The notes: generated from the sequence alone by a model not told the origin. 64,000 nt of DNA from HGM04593 sp045646965 (GCA_045646965.1 JAZRLR010000029.1:74395-138394), one strand, 5' to 3'; counted from the first letter of the stretch, positions 1 to 8,579 are shown. A program made the numbers and translations.

Positions 1-501
1 GTACTTCCCGCACACACAGGTGCAATCATCAAGAGCGTGAACGAGCTCACTGCACAGCAGACATTGAACTTCTACTACGCAGGTGACGAGGCAGAGGCCA
101 TCGAGGAGAATATGCTCGAGGGTGTACTCCAGAACAAATATGTAGAGGTTGCAAACAACCACATACATATGCTCAAGAACCAGAACAGCGTAACTGCAAT
201 GTACTGGGTATACGCAGAGTATAGCAACGACGGCACTATCGCCGAGGGCAACGCAGGAACCGACAATGGTGGCTATGTGAAAGCAACAGCCAACAAAGCA
301 TTCCTCGTAGTTCCCGCAGGCGAGGGCTCGGCAATGAGCTACGGCTTCAACTTCGGCGGCACAACAGGTATCGACGCAGTGGAGAGCATCACTTCGGCAG
401 AGGGTATATATGACCTCCAGGGCCGCAAGATTAATGAGATTACCGCTCCCGGATACTATGTAATCGACGGCAAAAAGGTGTTTGTAAACGAGGTTAAATA
501 A
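1..501 (+). CDS. C-terminal part of a secreted surface protein with a conserved tail
   Basis: The reading frame is open at the left edge, so this is a 3' fragment; the first in-frame start-like codon (GTG at 37) is probably internal. The last 166 codons read as a soluble, acidic, Asn/Gly-rich extracellular region followed by a tail of about 45 residues that begins near GIDAVES and contains IYDLQGRKI and a closing GKKVFV. Tails of this shape end many secreted and BspA-like proteins in Prevotella and related Bacteroidales and resemble type IX secretion sorting domains; that link is family knowledge and no secretion role is shown here. The stop lies 17 bases before the next small gene, so the two could share a transcript. 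The catalytic or binding part, if any, lies outside the window. Confidence 0.8.
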   Translation, partial: VLPAHTGAIIKSVNELTAQQTLNFYYAGDEAEAIEENMLEGVLQNKYVEVANNHIHMLKNQNSVTAMYWVYAEYSNDGTIAEGNAGTDNGGYVKATANKAFLVVPAGEGSAMSYGFNFGGTTGIDAVESITSAEGIYDLQGRKINEITAPGYYVIDGKKVFVNEVK

Positions 502-518
502 TTTAAAGCTTATTTAAG

Positions 519-686
519 ATGAAAAAGAAAGTATATAACAGCCCCGTGGCAACATTTATCGAGGTTGCAACAAACGAGTTTATAGCTGCATCGGTGCAGT
601 TCACAAACGAGCGTACATCGTCGAGCGACGGTGACCAGTTGGCCGGCAAACAGCAGGGCCAGTGGGGAAATATTTGGAGTAAGTAA
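519..686 (+). CDS. Micro-protein (55 aa), related to the one at 27153-27308
   Basis: A 55-codon gene starting with ATG at 519, seventeen bases after the preceding stop and twenty bases before a strong terminator. The product starts MKKKVY, has IEVATNEFIAAS at residues 14-25, a polar Ser/Asp/Gln-rich middle, and ends QWGNIWSK. A second gene in this window encodes a 51-residue protein with the same plan: MKKK start, IE[VI]xT then IAAS, and a WGx[IL]W ending. The shared ends around a variable middle suggest a leader followed by a processed or exposed segment, but I see no modification enzyme or dedicated peptidase next to it. There is no clear hydrophobic signal peptide. Short proteins of this general style are common in Prevotella and Bacteroides genomes; I know of no established function. 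Confidence 0.65.
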   Translation: MKKKVYNSPVATFIEVATNEFIAASVQFTNERTSSSDGDQLAGKQQGQWGNIWSK

Positions 687-705
687 AATTATCTCCCTAT
701 AACGC

Positions 706-742
706 CATCGGGCTGCGCAAGTGCGCAGCCCGATGTTTTTTT
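706..742 (+). terminator. Rho-independent terminator
   Basis: A perfect 14-base inverted repeat (706-719 with 722-735), effectively a 13-pair GC-rich stem with a four-base loop, is followed by seven T at 736-742. It ends the unit containing the surface-protein tail and the micro-protein gene. Confidence 0.92.
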
Positions 743-939
743 GCAGACATTTGACCTATAACTGAAACGCGCTCTTGCCACGAAGCGCCCATAGAAAACA
801 AAAGAACCAAAAAGAACAGAGCACGCAATAAAAGCACATAAAGCAATAAGTACCAAAGCATAAGCAGGGAATTATGTTATATTTATTTGTGGCAAATGCT
901 TTTGTTTCTCCCATATTAATAAAAAACTGCTGCTATTAA

Positions 940-970
940 ATTGTTTGTTAATAATTTTGTATTAATTTTG
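940..970 (+). promoter_or_regulatory. Bacteroidales-type promoter for the glycosyltransferase block
   Basis: TAATTTTG at 963-970 fits the TAnnTTTG -7 element of Bacteroidota, and TTG at 941-943 stands nineteen bases upstream as the -33 element. The first gene starts at 1036, leaving a leader of roughly 60 bases. Assignment is by match to the published consensus only. Confidence 0.5.
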
Positions 971-1035
971 CTGAAATTGGTTTTGTATAACAAATTCCGA
1001 CATACCATATATACCGGATTTAAAAATATTGCAAA

Positions 1036-2142
1036 ATGAAAATACTTGAAATAATACCTACATTGGCAGCCGGCGGAGGCGAACGCTTTGTTGTAGATTT
1101 ATCAAACGAGCTTGCAAAAAACAAAGAGAACGAGATAGAGCTCCTCACCATAAAAGACGACACAATTGATAACAACGGATTCAATAAAAGAGATTTGAGT
1201 TCCGATGTTAAATATGAGTGTTTGAACATAAAAAGATACTCATTAGGAACTCTCATAGATATGTACAAGAAGCTCAAGGAAATAAAGCCCGACATTGTAC
1301 ATTTTCACCTGGCAAGCGCTATGAATGTTCTTTTTTTGGCAATATTTCTATACAGAAAACCTGTATACATACAAACTCTTCACGGCAGAGCCGATAAGCA
1401 GCAAACCAATTACATTGGATATTTGTTAAGAAAAATCATCTATAAATTCTCTTTGGTGAAAATAAAGACAATATCCGACGACAATGACAAGAAATTCAAG
1501 GAATTCTATAAAGCCAAAAGCTACGGAGTCATTTATAACGGCAGAACTCATCTCAAGCCGGTAGACGCCGAGAGTGTAAAAAAAGAGATTGACTCTTACA
1601 AAAAAAACGAAGACACTCTTGTATTCATACACGTTGCACGTTTCCACCCCGAAAAGAACCAAGAGCTTCTCATAAACTCGTTCAACAAAATAATCGCATC
1701 GGGTGCAAATGTAACGCTCATAATTCTTGGAGCACTTTTTGACACCCCCGCAGCAAAGCCCTTGGTAGAAAAAGCAAACAAGAATATTCATTTCCTGGGG
1801 CTTAAATCAAACGTGGGCGACTACCTCAGAAACTCCGATGCTTTTGTGCTCTCATCGCACAACGAAGGAATGCCCATCAGCCTGATTGAGGCGATGTCGT
1901 GCAAATGTGCATTGATTTCGACACCGGTAAGCGGCTGCGTCGATATTATAAAGAACGGGGTAAACGGATATATATCCAAAGACTTCACAGAGCAGGAATT
2001 TATCAAAGCCATATCAAGCTACATAAACTCACACAGCGATATAAACAAAGAGAACATTTATAAACATTACGTCGAGAATCTGTCGATAGAAAAATGTGCC
2101 GAAAATTATAGTTCATTCTTTAATGAAAGTATAAAACAATAA
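1036..2142 (+). CDS. Glycosyltransferase family 4
   Basis: A 368-residue GT-B glycosyltransferase that would transfer a sugar from a nucleotide donor to a growing lipid-linked oligosaccharide on the cytoplasmic face of the inner membrane. The N-terminal acceptor domain has the GGGER loop at residues 13-17. The C-terminal donor domain has HVARFHPEKNQ near residue 200 and the EGMPISLIE segment (the E-x7-E motif of GT4), followed by a nucleotide-binding STPVSG. Length is normal for the family. It is the first gene of the polysaccharide block, 18 bases before an iron-sulfur protein. The protein is rich in Lys, Ile and Asn and the gene is more A+T-rich than the housekeeping genes, as is usual for capsule genes gained by transfer. 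Donor and acceptor sugars cannot be told from sequence. Confidence 0.9.
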   Translation: MKILEIIPTLAAGGGERFVVDLSNELAKNKENEIELLTIKDDTIDNNGFNKRDLSSDVKYECLNIKRYSLGTLIDMYKKLKEIKPDIVHFHLASAMNVLFLAIFLYRKPVYIQTLHGRADKQQTNYIGYLLRKIIYKFSLVKIKTISDDNDKKFKEFYKAKSYGVIYNGRTHLKPVDAESVKKEIDSYKKNEDTLVFIHVARFHPEKNQELLINSFNKIIASGANVTLIILGALFDTPAAKPLVEKANKNIHFLGLKSNVGDYLRNSDAFVLSSHNEGMPISLIEAMSCKCALISTPVSGCVDIIKNGVNGYISKDFTEQEFIKAISSYINSHSDINKENIYKHYVENLSIEKCAENYSSFFNESIKQ

Positions 2143-2160
2143 GCCACAAGATAAATTCCT

Positions 2161-3324
2161 ATGATAGAATTTATAGATAAAATATCGATAAACCAACAGT
2201 TCTGCCAGCAGTGCGGAGCTTGTTTGGCTGTTTGCAGGCAGCACGCAATCACAAGCCAAAGAGATGAAAAGACAGGCTTGCTTAAGATAAGCATTGACCA
2301 CGACAAGTGCATCAACTGCAAATTGTGTCACAAAGTATGCCCTGCAAACAAAGATTCCCGAATAGAGAATATCGAAGAATATTGCAAAAGCAAGAGCTAT
2401 TTCTTGGGGCATAACAAAGACAATGAAATTCGTCGCAAGGCCTCGTCGGGTGGCATTGCACGCAGCATAATAGTAGAGGGACTTGCCAGTGGCTTTTTCG
2501 ACGGGGTTTATACGTTGAAGAAAACAGACCGATACCCGTTTGCCGAAGGCTGCTTCTACACAAAAGAGAACCTGCCAGCATTTGACGACATACCCAACTC
2601 GGTGTACCATTCGGTTCCTTTGAATGAGAATATGGCAGAGATAACGAAATGCAAGCGCCTGCTCATCGTGGGAACATCGTGCCAGTTAAGGTCTCTACAA
2701 GCGTATCTTAAAAACAGATGCGAAGAGTTGTATACCTTATGCATATTCTGCAAACAGCAAAAAAACTTCAAGTCGAGCCAGTTCATAGCAAAACTTGCAA
2801 AAGAAGAAATCAGAACTTTTGACGACATAAAAACATATTCATATCGCGGAAACGGCTGGCCCGGAGTTTGCGAATTCAATGGCAAAAAAGTTCTGTACGG
2901 AATTGCAGCACAAATGCCTTTTGGCAAAAAGTTGTGGACCGTACTCGGATGCGACGTATGCGGAAACCCGTTTGGCGACAACGCCGACATAACAGTTCTC
3001 GACCCCTGGCACATTAATTTAGATGACAAGTTGGGAGATAATTTGATTGTAGTACACAGCGAGAAAGGAGAGCAGCTACTCAAGTCTATAAGTTGTATAG
3101 AAGCTAAAAAAGCGAGCTACGAAGAGATTGAAATATCACTTTCCTTAAACGACATCAAAAGAAAGAACAGACTCATAAACTTCTTCCGCGGAACAGAAAG
3201 TGACAAGAATATCCTAAAGGAAGGCAAGCTCTTTGTAAAAAAGAGAAAACGCCTTGAGTGTTTCCTCGAGAACACCCCTCGCTTGCCATTAATTGTGTAT
3301 AGGATTTTGGCAAGAATCATTTAA
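2161..3324 (+). CDS. Iron-sulfur protein of the F420H2-dehydrogenase beta-subunit family
   Basis: A 387-residue protein with two ferredoxin-type [4Fe-4S] motifs at the N-terminus (Cys 15, 18, 21, 25 and Cys 50, 53, 56, 60), followed by a domain like the FrhB/FdhB C-terminal region of coenzyme F420 hydrogenase/dehydrogenase beta subunits. The segment RKASSGGIARSI near residue 95 is typical of that family. Bacteroidales do not make F420, so the annotated cofactor is probably not literal; flavin use is a reasonable guess. Homologues recur in polysaccharide clusters next to pyruvyl transferases, as here (next gene starts 37 bases later), which suggests a redox step in modifying the glycan. No substrate can be named. 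Confidence 0.85.
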   Translation: MIEFIDKISINQQFCQQCGACLAVCRQHAITSQRDEKTGLLKISIDHDKCINCKLCHKVCPANKDSRIENIEEYCKSKSYFLGHNKDNEIRRKASSGGIARSIIVEGLASGFFDGVYTLKKTDRYPFAEGCFYTKENLPAFDDIPNSVYHSVPLNENMAEITKCKRLLIVGTSCQLRSLQAYLKNRCEELYTLCIFCKQQKNFKSSQFIAKLAKEEIRTFDDIKTYSYRGNGWPGVCEFNGKKVLYGIAAQMPFGKKLWTVLGCDVCGNPFGDNADITVLDPWHINLDDKLGDNLIVVHSEKGEQLLKSISCIEAKKASYEEIEISLSLNDIKRKNRLINFFRGTESDKNILKEGKLFVKKRKRLECFLENTPRLPLIVYRILARII

Positions 3325-3361
3325 TGAACCACTTATTACAGAACATAAAACAACAATAATT

Positions 3362-4633
3362 ATGAAATTCATTATAACAGAAGCATACGCGCCCGAGAAT
3401 GTAGGTTCAATGGCTCTCATTGAAAATGCAGTTAAAATAGCGAAAAGCATTGACGCCAATTGCGAGATAACAGTATTTGCAGCATCAAAAGAAGGGGTAC
3501 GCAACACTCTTGCAAAAAAATACTCAATGGACAACATTGAGGTAACAGACGACTTCTTTCTGTTCCCCGAAAGTTGTGGAAAACTCACAAAACTGGCTTG
3601 GGGAGCATCTACCTTGCTGACTATCATATACACACGCATATTGCTTATGCTCACCAAGAAACCCTACTATTTCTTGTGTGGACGTCGAAGAAAACTTTTC
3701 AAGACAGTGTGCGACGCCGACTACATCTTCTGCATTGGCGCAGAGCGCATAAACGACATATACTACAAAACTGCATACCTTTCAATGGAGGCACTTGAGA
3801 TGTATGAAAAGGTAGGCGCCAAACTGATACATATGTCACTCACTATCGGCCCCGTATTCAACAATTCTACAATAAAGAAAGCCAGCAAAGTACTCGACAA
3901 ATCACACGGTATTCTTGTACGCGACCAAAAATCATACGACCTTTTGAGTGAATTAAAAGTAACATCACCAAAGTCTTTCAAATCGTACGACATTGCGATA
4001 TTGCAGGACTTACCCGAAGCATCAAAAGGCGAGCAACTTGTAAAAAGACTGAACTTGCCAAGCGAATACATCTGCTGCTCGGTAATATATTGGGCGTTCC
4101 GCAAATGCGAAGGCCCCACAAGACTCGAGGAATACTATAGCTCACTTGCCGAAACACTCGACTACATAGTTGAGAAGTACAACATTGACATAGTTGTTAC
4201 GCCTACAGTCGTTGGCAGATATCGAATCGACGACATTGCGTCGGGCAGAGCGATGTATGAATATGTAAAAAACAAGAGCAGAGTACATTTGATTGAGGAA
4301 TTGCTTACACCATCGGAGTTATCGTATATCTATTCAAAATCGAAATTCTCTATCGTGACAAGAATGCACGCTGCAATACTTTGTACAGGAGCAGGCAATC
4401 GCCCCATCATTGCCATAAACTATTTGTACAAATTGAGAGAATATATGAAAAACATCGACTTCGAGGATTATTCTATCGACATAGACTACTGCAACGCAAA
4501 AGATTTGAAGATATTTGTCGATAGAATGTTCGAGAAATATGACGAGAACTGCATAAAGCTAAAGAACAATATAGGCAAGATGAGAGACAAGTTGATGGCA
4601 GATATCAACAGCTTGAATCTCAACAAGAAATAA
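3362..4633 (+). CDS. Polysaccharide pyruvyl transferase family protein
   Basis: A 423-residue protein of the CsaB/WcaK-type family, which transfers pyruvate from phosphoenolpyruvate to a sugar as a ketal, adding negative charge to a surface polysaccharide. The N-terminus reads MKFIITEAYAPENVGSMALI, the Gly/Asn-rich opening of the family; near residue 340 it has SIVTRMHAAILCTGAG, with the conserved Arg-x-His of the GT-B-like C-terminal domain. I chose ATG 3362 over an upstream in-frame codon at 3293 because the latter overlaps the preceding gene and the family match starts at 3362. It sits between the iron-sulfur protein and a second GT4 gene, all on one strand with gaps under 40 bases, so co-transcription is likely. 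Confidence 0.88.
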   Translation: MKFIITEAYAPENVGSMALIENAVKIAKSIDANCEITVFAASKEGVRNTLAKKYSMDNIEVTDDFFLFPESCGKLTKLAWGASTLLTIIYTRILLMLTKKPYYFLCGRRRKLFKTVCDADYIFCIGAERINDIYYKTAYLSMEALEMYEKVGAKLIHMSLTIGPVFNNSTIKKASKVLDKSHGILVRDQKSYDLLSELKVTSPKSFKSYDIAILQDLPEASKGEQLVKRLNLPSEYICCSVIYWAFRKCEGPTRLEEYYSSLAETLDYIVEKYNIDIVVTPTVVGRYRIDDIASGRAMYEYVKNKSRVHLIEELLTPSELSYIYSKSKFSIVTRMHAAILCTGAGNRPIIAINYLYKLREYMKNIDFEDYSIDIDYCNAKDLKIFVDRMFEKYDENCIKLKNNIGKMRDKLMADINSLNLNKK

Positions 4634-4660
4634 CAGCTATATACCCCCGAATAAACAGAT

Positions 4661-5692
4661 ATGAAACGCAAAGTTCTTGTTGTATCTACCTCGAGCCGTT
4701 CACGCGGAGGCATAGCAACCGTTGTCAGCGCCATAAGCAAGCAGGAAGTATGGAAGAAATACAATTGCAGCTGGATTGAGACGCACATAGACAAAGGCTA
4801 TGCGCAGAAGCTATGGTACTTGTTCAGCGCACTGCTGAAGTTTATCATACTATTGCCATTTTCCGGCATTGTACACATACACGTCAGCACCACCGTGTCG
4901 GCAAACAGAAAGTATATATTCTTTAAACTTGCGAAACTGTTTGGCAAAAAGACCGTGATACACCTGCACTGCGGCTCGCAGCTGTCCGAAATATGGAACG
5001 GCAAGTACGAAGATATGTTCACCAATTGCGATATCTGCCTTACACTTTCAAACGGCATAAAGGATTATATTACATCGAGAATCACTCCCAAAGGGAAATT
5101 CGATGTTCTATATAACCCCTGCCCCGATGTATCGTGCGAGAACGGCACAAAAGAGGAAAATAAAACAATTCTGTTTGCCGCAACATTGTACAAAGCCAAA
5201 GGCTACCTCGACCTGATTGAGGCATTCGGAAAAATTGCAAAAAAACACCCCGAGTGGCGTTTGCTCATCGCCGGAAACGGTGACACGCAGGAGGGCATTT
5301 CTATGGCTCATAAATATGGCGTAGAAGAGCGCGTGGAGTTTCTCGGCTGGATAAAAGACAAAAGAAAAGAAGAGATATTCGGAACGTCTACAATATTCTG
5401 CCTGCCAAGCTATGCCGAAGGCTTCCCTATGGCAATTCTCGACGCCTGGGCATATGGTATGCCTGTGGTGACGACACCCGTGGGCGGCATTCCCGACATT
5501 GTGATAGACGGAAAGAACGGCTTGCTTTTCACCCCCGGAGACACCGAAACCCTCTCAAGCAAGCTCGAGCTGCTAATCAACGACGAGAGCTTGAGAAACA
5601 GACTTTCGAAGGAGAGCTACAAGCTGTCAAAAACAAGTTTCAGTTTAAAGACTATGTCCGAAAGATTGTCGGCCATATATAAGACACTGTAA
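4661..5692 (+). CDS. Glycosyltransferase family 4
   Basis: A 343-residue GT-B enzyme. Residues 14-21 contain RGGIATVV, the N-terminal acceptor-domain loop; the donor domain has LFAATLYKAKGY, then LPSYAEGFPMAILDAWAYG and TTPVGGIPDIV, a standard GT4 nucleotide-sugar site. The second acidic residue of the E-x7-E motif is Asp here, a tolerated variant. The gene follows the pyruvyl transferase by 27 bases and is the last of the first block; a 167-base gap with a promoter-like element separates it from capE. Its role would be adding a further sugar to the lipid-linked repeat unit. Linkage and sugar are unknown. Confidence 0.9.
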   Translation: MKRKVLVVSTSSRSRGGIATVVSAISKQEVWKKYNCSWIETHIDKGYAQKLWYLFSALLKFIILLPFSGIVHIHVSTTVSANRKYIFFKLAKLFGKKTVIHLHCGSQLSEIWNGKYEDMFTNCDICLTLSNGIKDYITSRITPKGKFDVLYNPCPDVSCENGTKEENKTILFAATLYKAKGYLDLIEAFGKIAKKHPEWRLLIAGNGDTQEGISMAHKYGVEERVEFLGWIKDKRKEEIFGTSTIFCLPSYAEGFPMAILDAWAYGMPVVTTPVGGIPDIVIDGKNGLLFTPGDTETLSSKLELLINDESLRNRLSKESYKLSKTSFSLKTMSERLSAIYKTL

Positions 5693-5750
5693 CCAAGCCA
5701 ATTGCCAACCCCTCGAAAATATACACGATAAAGAATAAAAGAATTTGGTT

Positions 5751-5784
5751 TTTGGTAAAATAATATAAATTTTATTTATATTTG
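5751..5784 (+). promoter_or_regulatory. Promoter-like element upstream of capE
   Basis: TATATTTG at 5777-5784 matches the TAnnTTTG -7 consensus, with TTTG at 5751-5754 as a possible -33 element (22-base spacer, slightly long). It lies 76 bases before capE and suggests that the FucNAc block has its own promoter. Confidence 0.45.
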
Positions 5785-5859
5785 TGGCAAAATGAGAGTT
5801 TTGCACTAATGCGAGACACTGGTAAAAGAAATAATATAAAATAATAAAGAATAAACGTT

Positions 5860-6933
5860 ATGTCAATTTTCAAAGACAAAGTCCTGCTGATAACAGGCGG
5901 TACCGGCTCTTTCGGTAATGCAGTATTGCGTCGTTTCCTCGACAGTGATATCAAAGAAATCCGTATTTTCAGTCGTGATGAGAAGAAACAGGATGATATG
6001 CGCCACGCATTGCAGAATCCCAAAGTGAAGTTCTATATTGGTAATGTGCGCAACCGCGAATCGGTTGATGTTGCAATGCGCGGTGTTGATTATGTATTTG
6101 CTGCGGCCGCTTTGAAACAGGTTCCTTCGTGCGAGTTCTTCCCTATGGAAGCAACTATGACCAACGTAATCGGTACACACAACGTGCTGCTTTCGGCCAT
6201 TGAGCACGGAGTAAAGAATGTTGTGGTTCTCTCAACAGACAAGGCAGCCTACCCCATCAATGCTATGGGTATTTCAAAGGCACTTATGGAAAAGGTTGCA
6301 ACTGCAAAAGGACGCGAGCTGGGCAAGGACGCAAAAACCACTATCTGCTGCACACGCTACGGTAACGTAATGGCAAGCCGCGGTTCGGTTATTCCTTTGT
6401 GGGTTGAACAGATGGAGCAGGGCAAGCCCATCACCATCACAGACCCCAATATGACTCGTTTTATGATGACTCTCGACGACGCTGTCGATTTGGTAATCTA
6501 CGCGTTTACACACGGCGAAAACGGCGACCTCTTCGTTCAGAAGGCTCCTGCCGCAACACTTGTCACACTTGCCGAGGCATTGAAACAGACATACTCACAG
6601 GTAAATCCCAAATATGGTGAGACCGAGATTAAGGTTATCGGTACACGTCACGGCGAGAAGCTCTACGAGACACTCGTAACACGCGAAGAGATGGCCAAAG
6701 CTATCGATATGGGCGACTACTACCGCATTCCTTGCGACAACCGCGACCTCAACTATGACAAGTTCTTCACCGACGGAAACGAAGAGGTGTCTAAAATAGA
6801 GGACTACCACAGCCACAACACACGCCGCCTGGATGTTGAGGGTATGAAGGAGTTGCTTCTCAAGCTCCGCTTCATTCGCGAGGACCTTGGTTTGCAGCCC
6901 CGCTCAAAGGCAAAAGAGATACGCTCTGAATAA
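5860..6933 (+). CDS. capE: UDP-GlcNAc 4,6-dehydratase/5-epimerase (CapE type)
   Basis: A 357-residue short-chain dehydrogenase/reductase that performs the first step from UDP-GlcNAc toward UDP-L-FucNAc, by 4,6-dehydration and C5 epimerisation. The Rossmann motif GGTGSFG is at residues 13-19. The catalytic segment STDKAAYPINAMGISKALM has Met in place of the usual SDR Tyr, as in Staphylococcus CapE, which separates this class from ordinary epimerases. A further family signature, GTRHGEKLYETL, lies near residue 265. It is followed by WbuC-, CapF- and CapG-type genes that complete the pathway. Codon use is less A+T-rich than in the preceding glycosyltransferase block. Function call is firm; the exact stereochemistry rests on the gene context. 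Confidence 0.93.
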   Translation: MSIFKDKVLLITGGTGSFGNAVLRRFLDSDIKEIRIFSRDEKKQDDMRHALQNPKVKFYIGNVRNRESVDVAMRGVDYVFAAAALKQVPSCEFFPMEATMTNVIGTHNVLLSAIEHGVKNVVVLSTDKAAYPINAMGISKALMEKVATAKGRELGKDAKTTICCTRYGNVMASRGSVIPLWVEQMEQGKPITITDPNMTRFMMTLDDAVDLVIYAFTHGENGDLFVQKAPAATLVTLAEALKQTYSQVNPKYGETEIKVIGTRHGEKLYETLVTREEMAKAIDMGDYYRIPCDNRDLNYDKFFTDGNEEVSKIEDYHSHNTRRLDVEGMKELLLKLRFIREDLGLQPRSKAKEIRSE

Positions 6934-6980
6934 GAACCTTGGCTGTCAGCTATAAAAAGCCAAAAGCCCAAGAAACAACT

Positions 6981-7376
6981 ATGAATATAGATAAAGAACT
7001 GCTTGATTCGCTTACGGCACAGGCCAAAGGTTGCGAGCGACTTCGAATGAATTTAGATATGCGAACCTCGTCTAACGACAGCTCGCAGCGAATGCTCAAC
7101 GCCTTGGAGCCCGGAACCATATTGCCAATACATCGCCATCGTTTCTCAACAGAAACTGTGGTGATGCTACGCGGCAGCCTCAAAGAGGTTTTCTACAACG
7201 ACAACGGCGAAATAACCGATGTGATAACCTTGCAAGCAGGTGGCGAGTGCCCTGCGCTGCAGATACCTGCCGGGCAATGGCACACCGTTGAAGTATTGGA
7301 AACAGGAACCATAATATTTGAAGCAAAGGACGGTGCATACGCTCCACTTTGCGAGGACGACGTTCTAACTCTGTAA
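6981..7376 (+). CDS. wbuC: WbuC family cupin-fold protein
   Basis: A 131-residue small cupin. The middle has the metal-site pattern IHRHRFSTETVVMLRG around residues 53-68, and a second cupin stretch PAGQWHTVEV near residue 95. WbuC proteins occur beside the FucNAc synthesis genes (fnlABC, equivalent to capEFG) in Escherichia O-antigen clusters; their reaction has not been firmly established to my knowledge. ATG 6981 was chosen over an upstream TTG at 6939 because the family-like sequence MNIDKELLDSL begins there. It lies 47 bases after capE and 23 before capF. Confidence 0.82.
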   Translation: MNIDKELLDSLTAQAKGCERLRMNLDMRTSSNDSSQRMLNALEPGTILPIHRHRFSTETVVMLRGSLKEVFYNDNGEITDVITLQAGGECPALQIPAGQWHTVEVLETGTIIFEAKDGAYAPLCEDDVLTL

Positions 7377-7399
7377 CAAAACTATTTAAATAAGAAAAG

Positions 7400-8548
7400 A
7401 TGAAAATATTAGTTACAGGCGCCAAAGGTTTTGTAGGACAGAACCTGTGTGCACAACTAAAAAACATAGCAGAGGGAAAAGCTAAATGGTATGACCTGCA
7501 GGCCGAAGGCCTGGAGGTTTTCCAATATGATATAGACAGCACCCCCGAAGAGCTTGACACATATTGCAAAGAGTGTGATTTCGTATTCAACCTTGCAGGT
7601 GTAAACCGTCCGCAAGATCCCAAAGAGTTTATGGAAGGTAACTTCGGTTTTGCGTCCACACTCCTGAATACATTGAAGAAATACAATAACAACTGCCCCG
7701 TGATGATAAGTTCATCGATACAGGCAGAACTTGACAACCCCTACGGAGAGAGCAAACGTGCCGGCGAGCAGCTGATGTTTGACTATTCGGCCGAAACAGG
7801 AGCAAAGGTTCTTGTGTACCGTTTCCCCAACCTGTTTGGAAAATGGTGCCGCCCCAACTACAACAGCGCAGTTGCCACATTCTGTAATAACATAGCCAAC
7901 GACCTGCCCATTCAGGTAAACGACCCGAGTGTAATGCTGAACCTTTGCTACATCGACGACGTTGTGGATGAGCTGATTGCCGCAGCCGCAGGAAAAGAAC
8001 ACATCGATGGCAAATTCTGTTATGTCCCCACAGTTCACAGAGTTAAACTTGGAGAGATTGTGGAGTTGCTGAACAAGTTCAAGAGTATGAACGAAACCCT
8101 CGCAGTTCCTATGTTGAGCAATGCATTTGAGAAGGCTCTTCACGCGACATATTTAAGCTATCTGCCCAAGGAGAAATTTGCCTACGCCGTAAAGATGAAT
8201 ATCGATGCGCGCGGAAGTTATACAGAGTTGATACGTTCTGAACACCACGGACAATTTGCAGTAAATATATCAAAGCCGGGCATCACAAAAGGTCAGCATT
8301 GGCATCACACAAAAATTGAGAAATTCATTGTGGTACACGGCCACGGCCTCATACAGCAGCGCAAGCACGGCAGCGACGAAGTAATCAACTTTGAGGTGAG
8401 TGGCGATAACATACAGGTGATTGAGACAATTCCCGGATACACCCATAATATCATAAACCTGTCCCAGACAGAAGACCTTGTGACAATTATCTGGTGTAAC
8501 GAAAATTTCGATCCTGCACGCCCCGACACCTATGGCGAACCGGTTTAA
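7400..8548 (+). CDS. capF: Bifunctional reductase/epimerase CapF
   Basis: A 382-residue two-domain protein that takes the CapE product to UDP-2-acetamido-2,6-dideoxy-L-talose. The N-terminal Rossmann reductase starts with VTGAKGFVGQNL at residues 5-16 and has an extended-SDR YGESKRAGEQ active-site Tyr/Lys near residue 115. The C-terminal cupin has GQHWHHTKIEKF near residue 297, the zinc-binding His cluster seen in Staphylococcus aureus CapF, which catalyses C3 epimerisation. Length (369 in S. aureus) and domain order agree. It lies between wbuC and capG in one run of genes. Confidence 0.93.
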   Translation: MKILVTGAKGFVGQNLCAQLKNIAEGKAKWYDLQAEGLEVFQYDIDSTPEELDTYCKECDFVFNLAGVNRPQDPKEFMEGNFGFASTLLNTLKKYNNNCPVMISSSIQAELDNPYGESKRAGEQLMFDYSAETGAKVLVYRFPNLFGKWCRPNYNSAVATFCNNIANDLPIQVNDPSVMLNLCYIDDVVDELIAAAAGKEHIDGKFCYVPTVHRVKLGEIVELLNKFKSMNETLAVPMLSNAFEKALHATYLSYLPKEKFAYAVKMNIDARGSYTELIRSEHHGQFAVNISKPGITKGQHWHHTKIEKFIVVHGHGLIQQRKHGSDEVINFEVSGDNIQVIETIPGYTHNIINLSQTEDLVTIIWCNENFDPARPDTYGEPV

Positions 8549-8579
8549 AATAATCATTGGCTGTTAAAAACTAAATAAT

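Larger units (their letters stand above)
687..1035. other. Intergenic region ahead of the polysaccharide locus
   Basis: This gap of 349 bases holds the terminator of the preceding unit (706-742) and a promoter-like pair (940-970). The rest is A+T-rich. I see no invertible-repeat pair of the kind that flanks phase-variable capsule promoters and no upxY/upxZ-like gene. Confidence 0.6.

Noticed and set aside
687..1035. A phase-variable (invertible) capsule promoter ahead of the polysaccharide locus
   Set aside because: I found no pair of inverted repeats around the promoter-like element and no upxY/upxZ-type gene; the promoter looks fixed.
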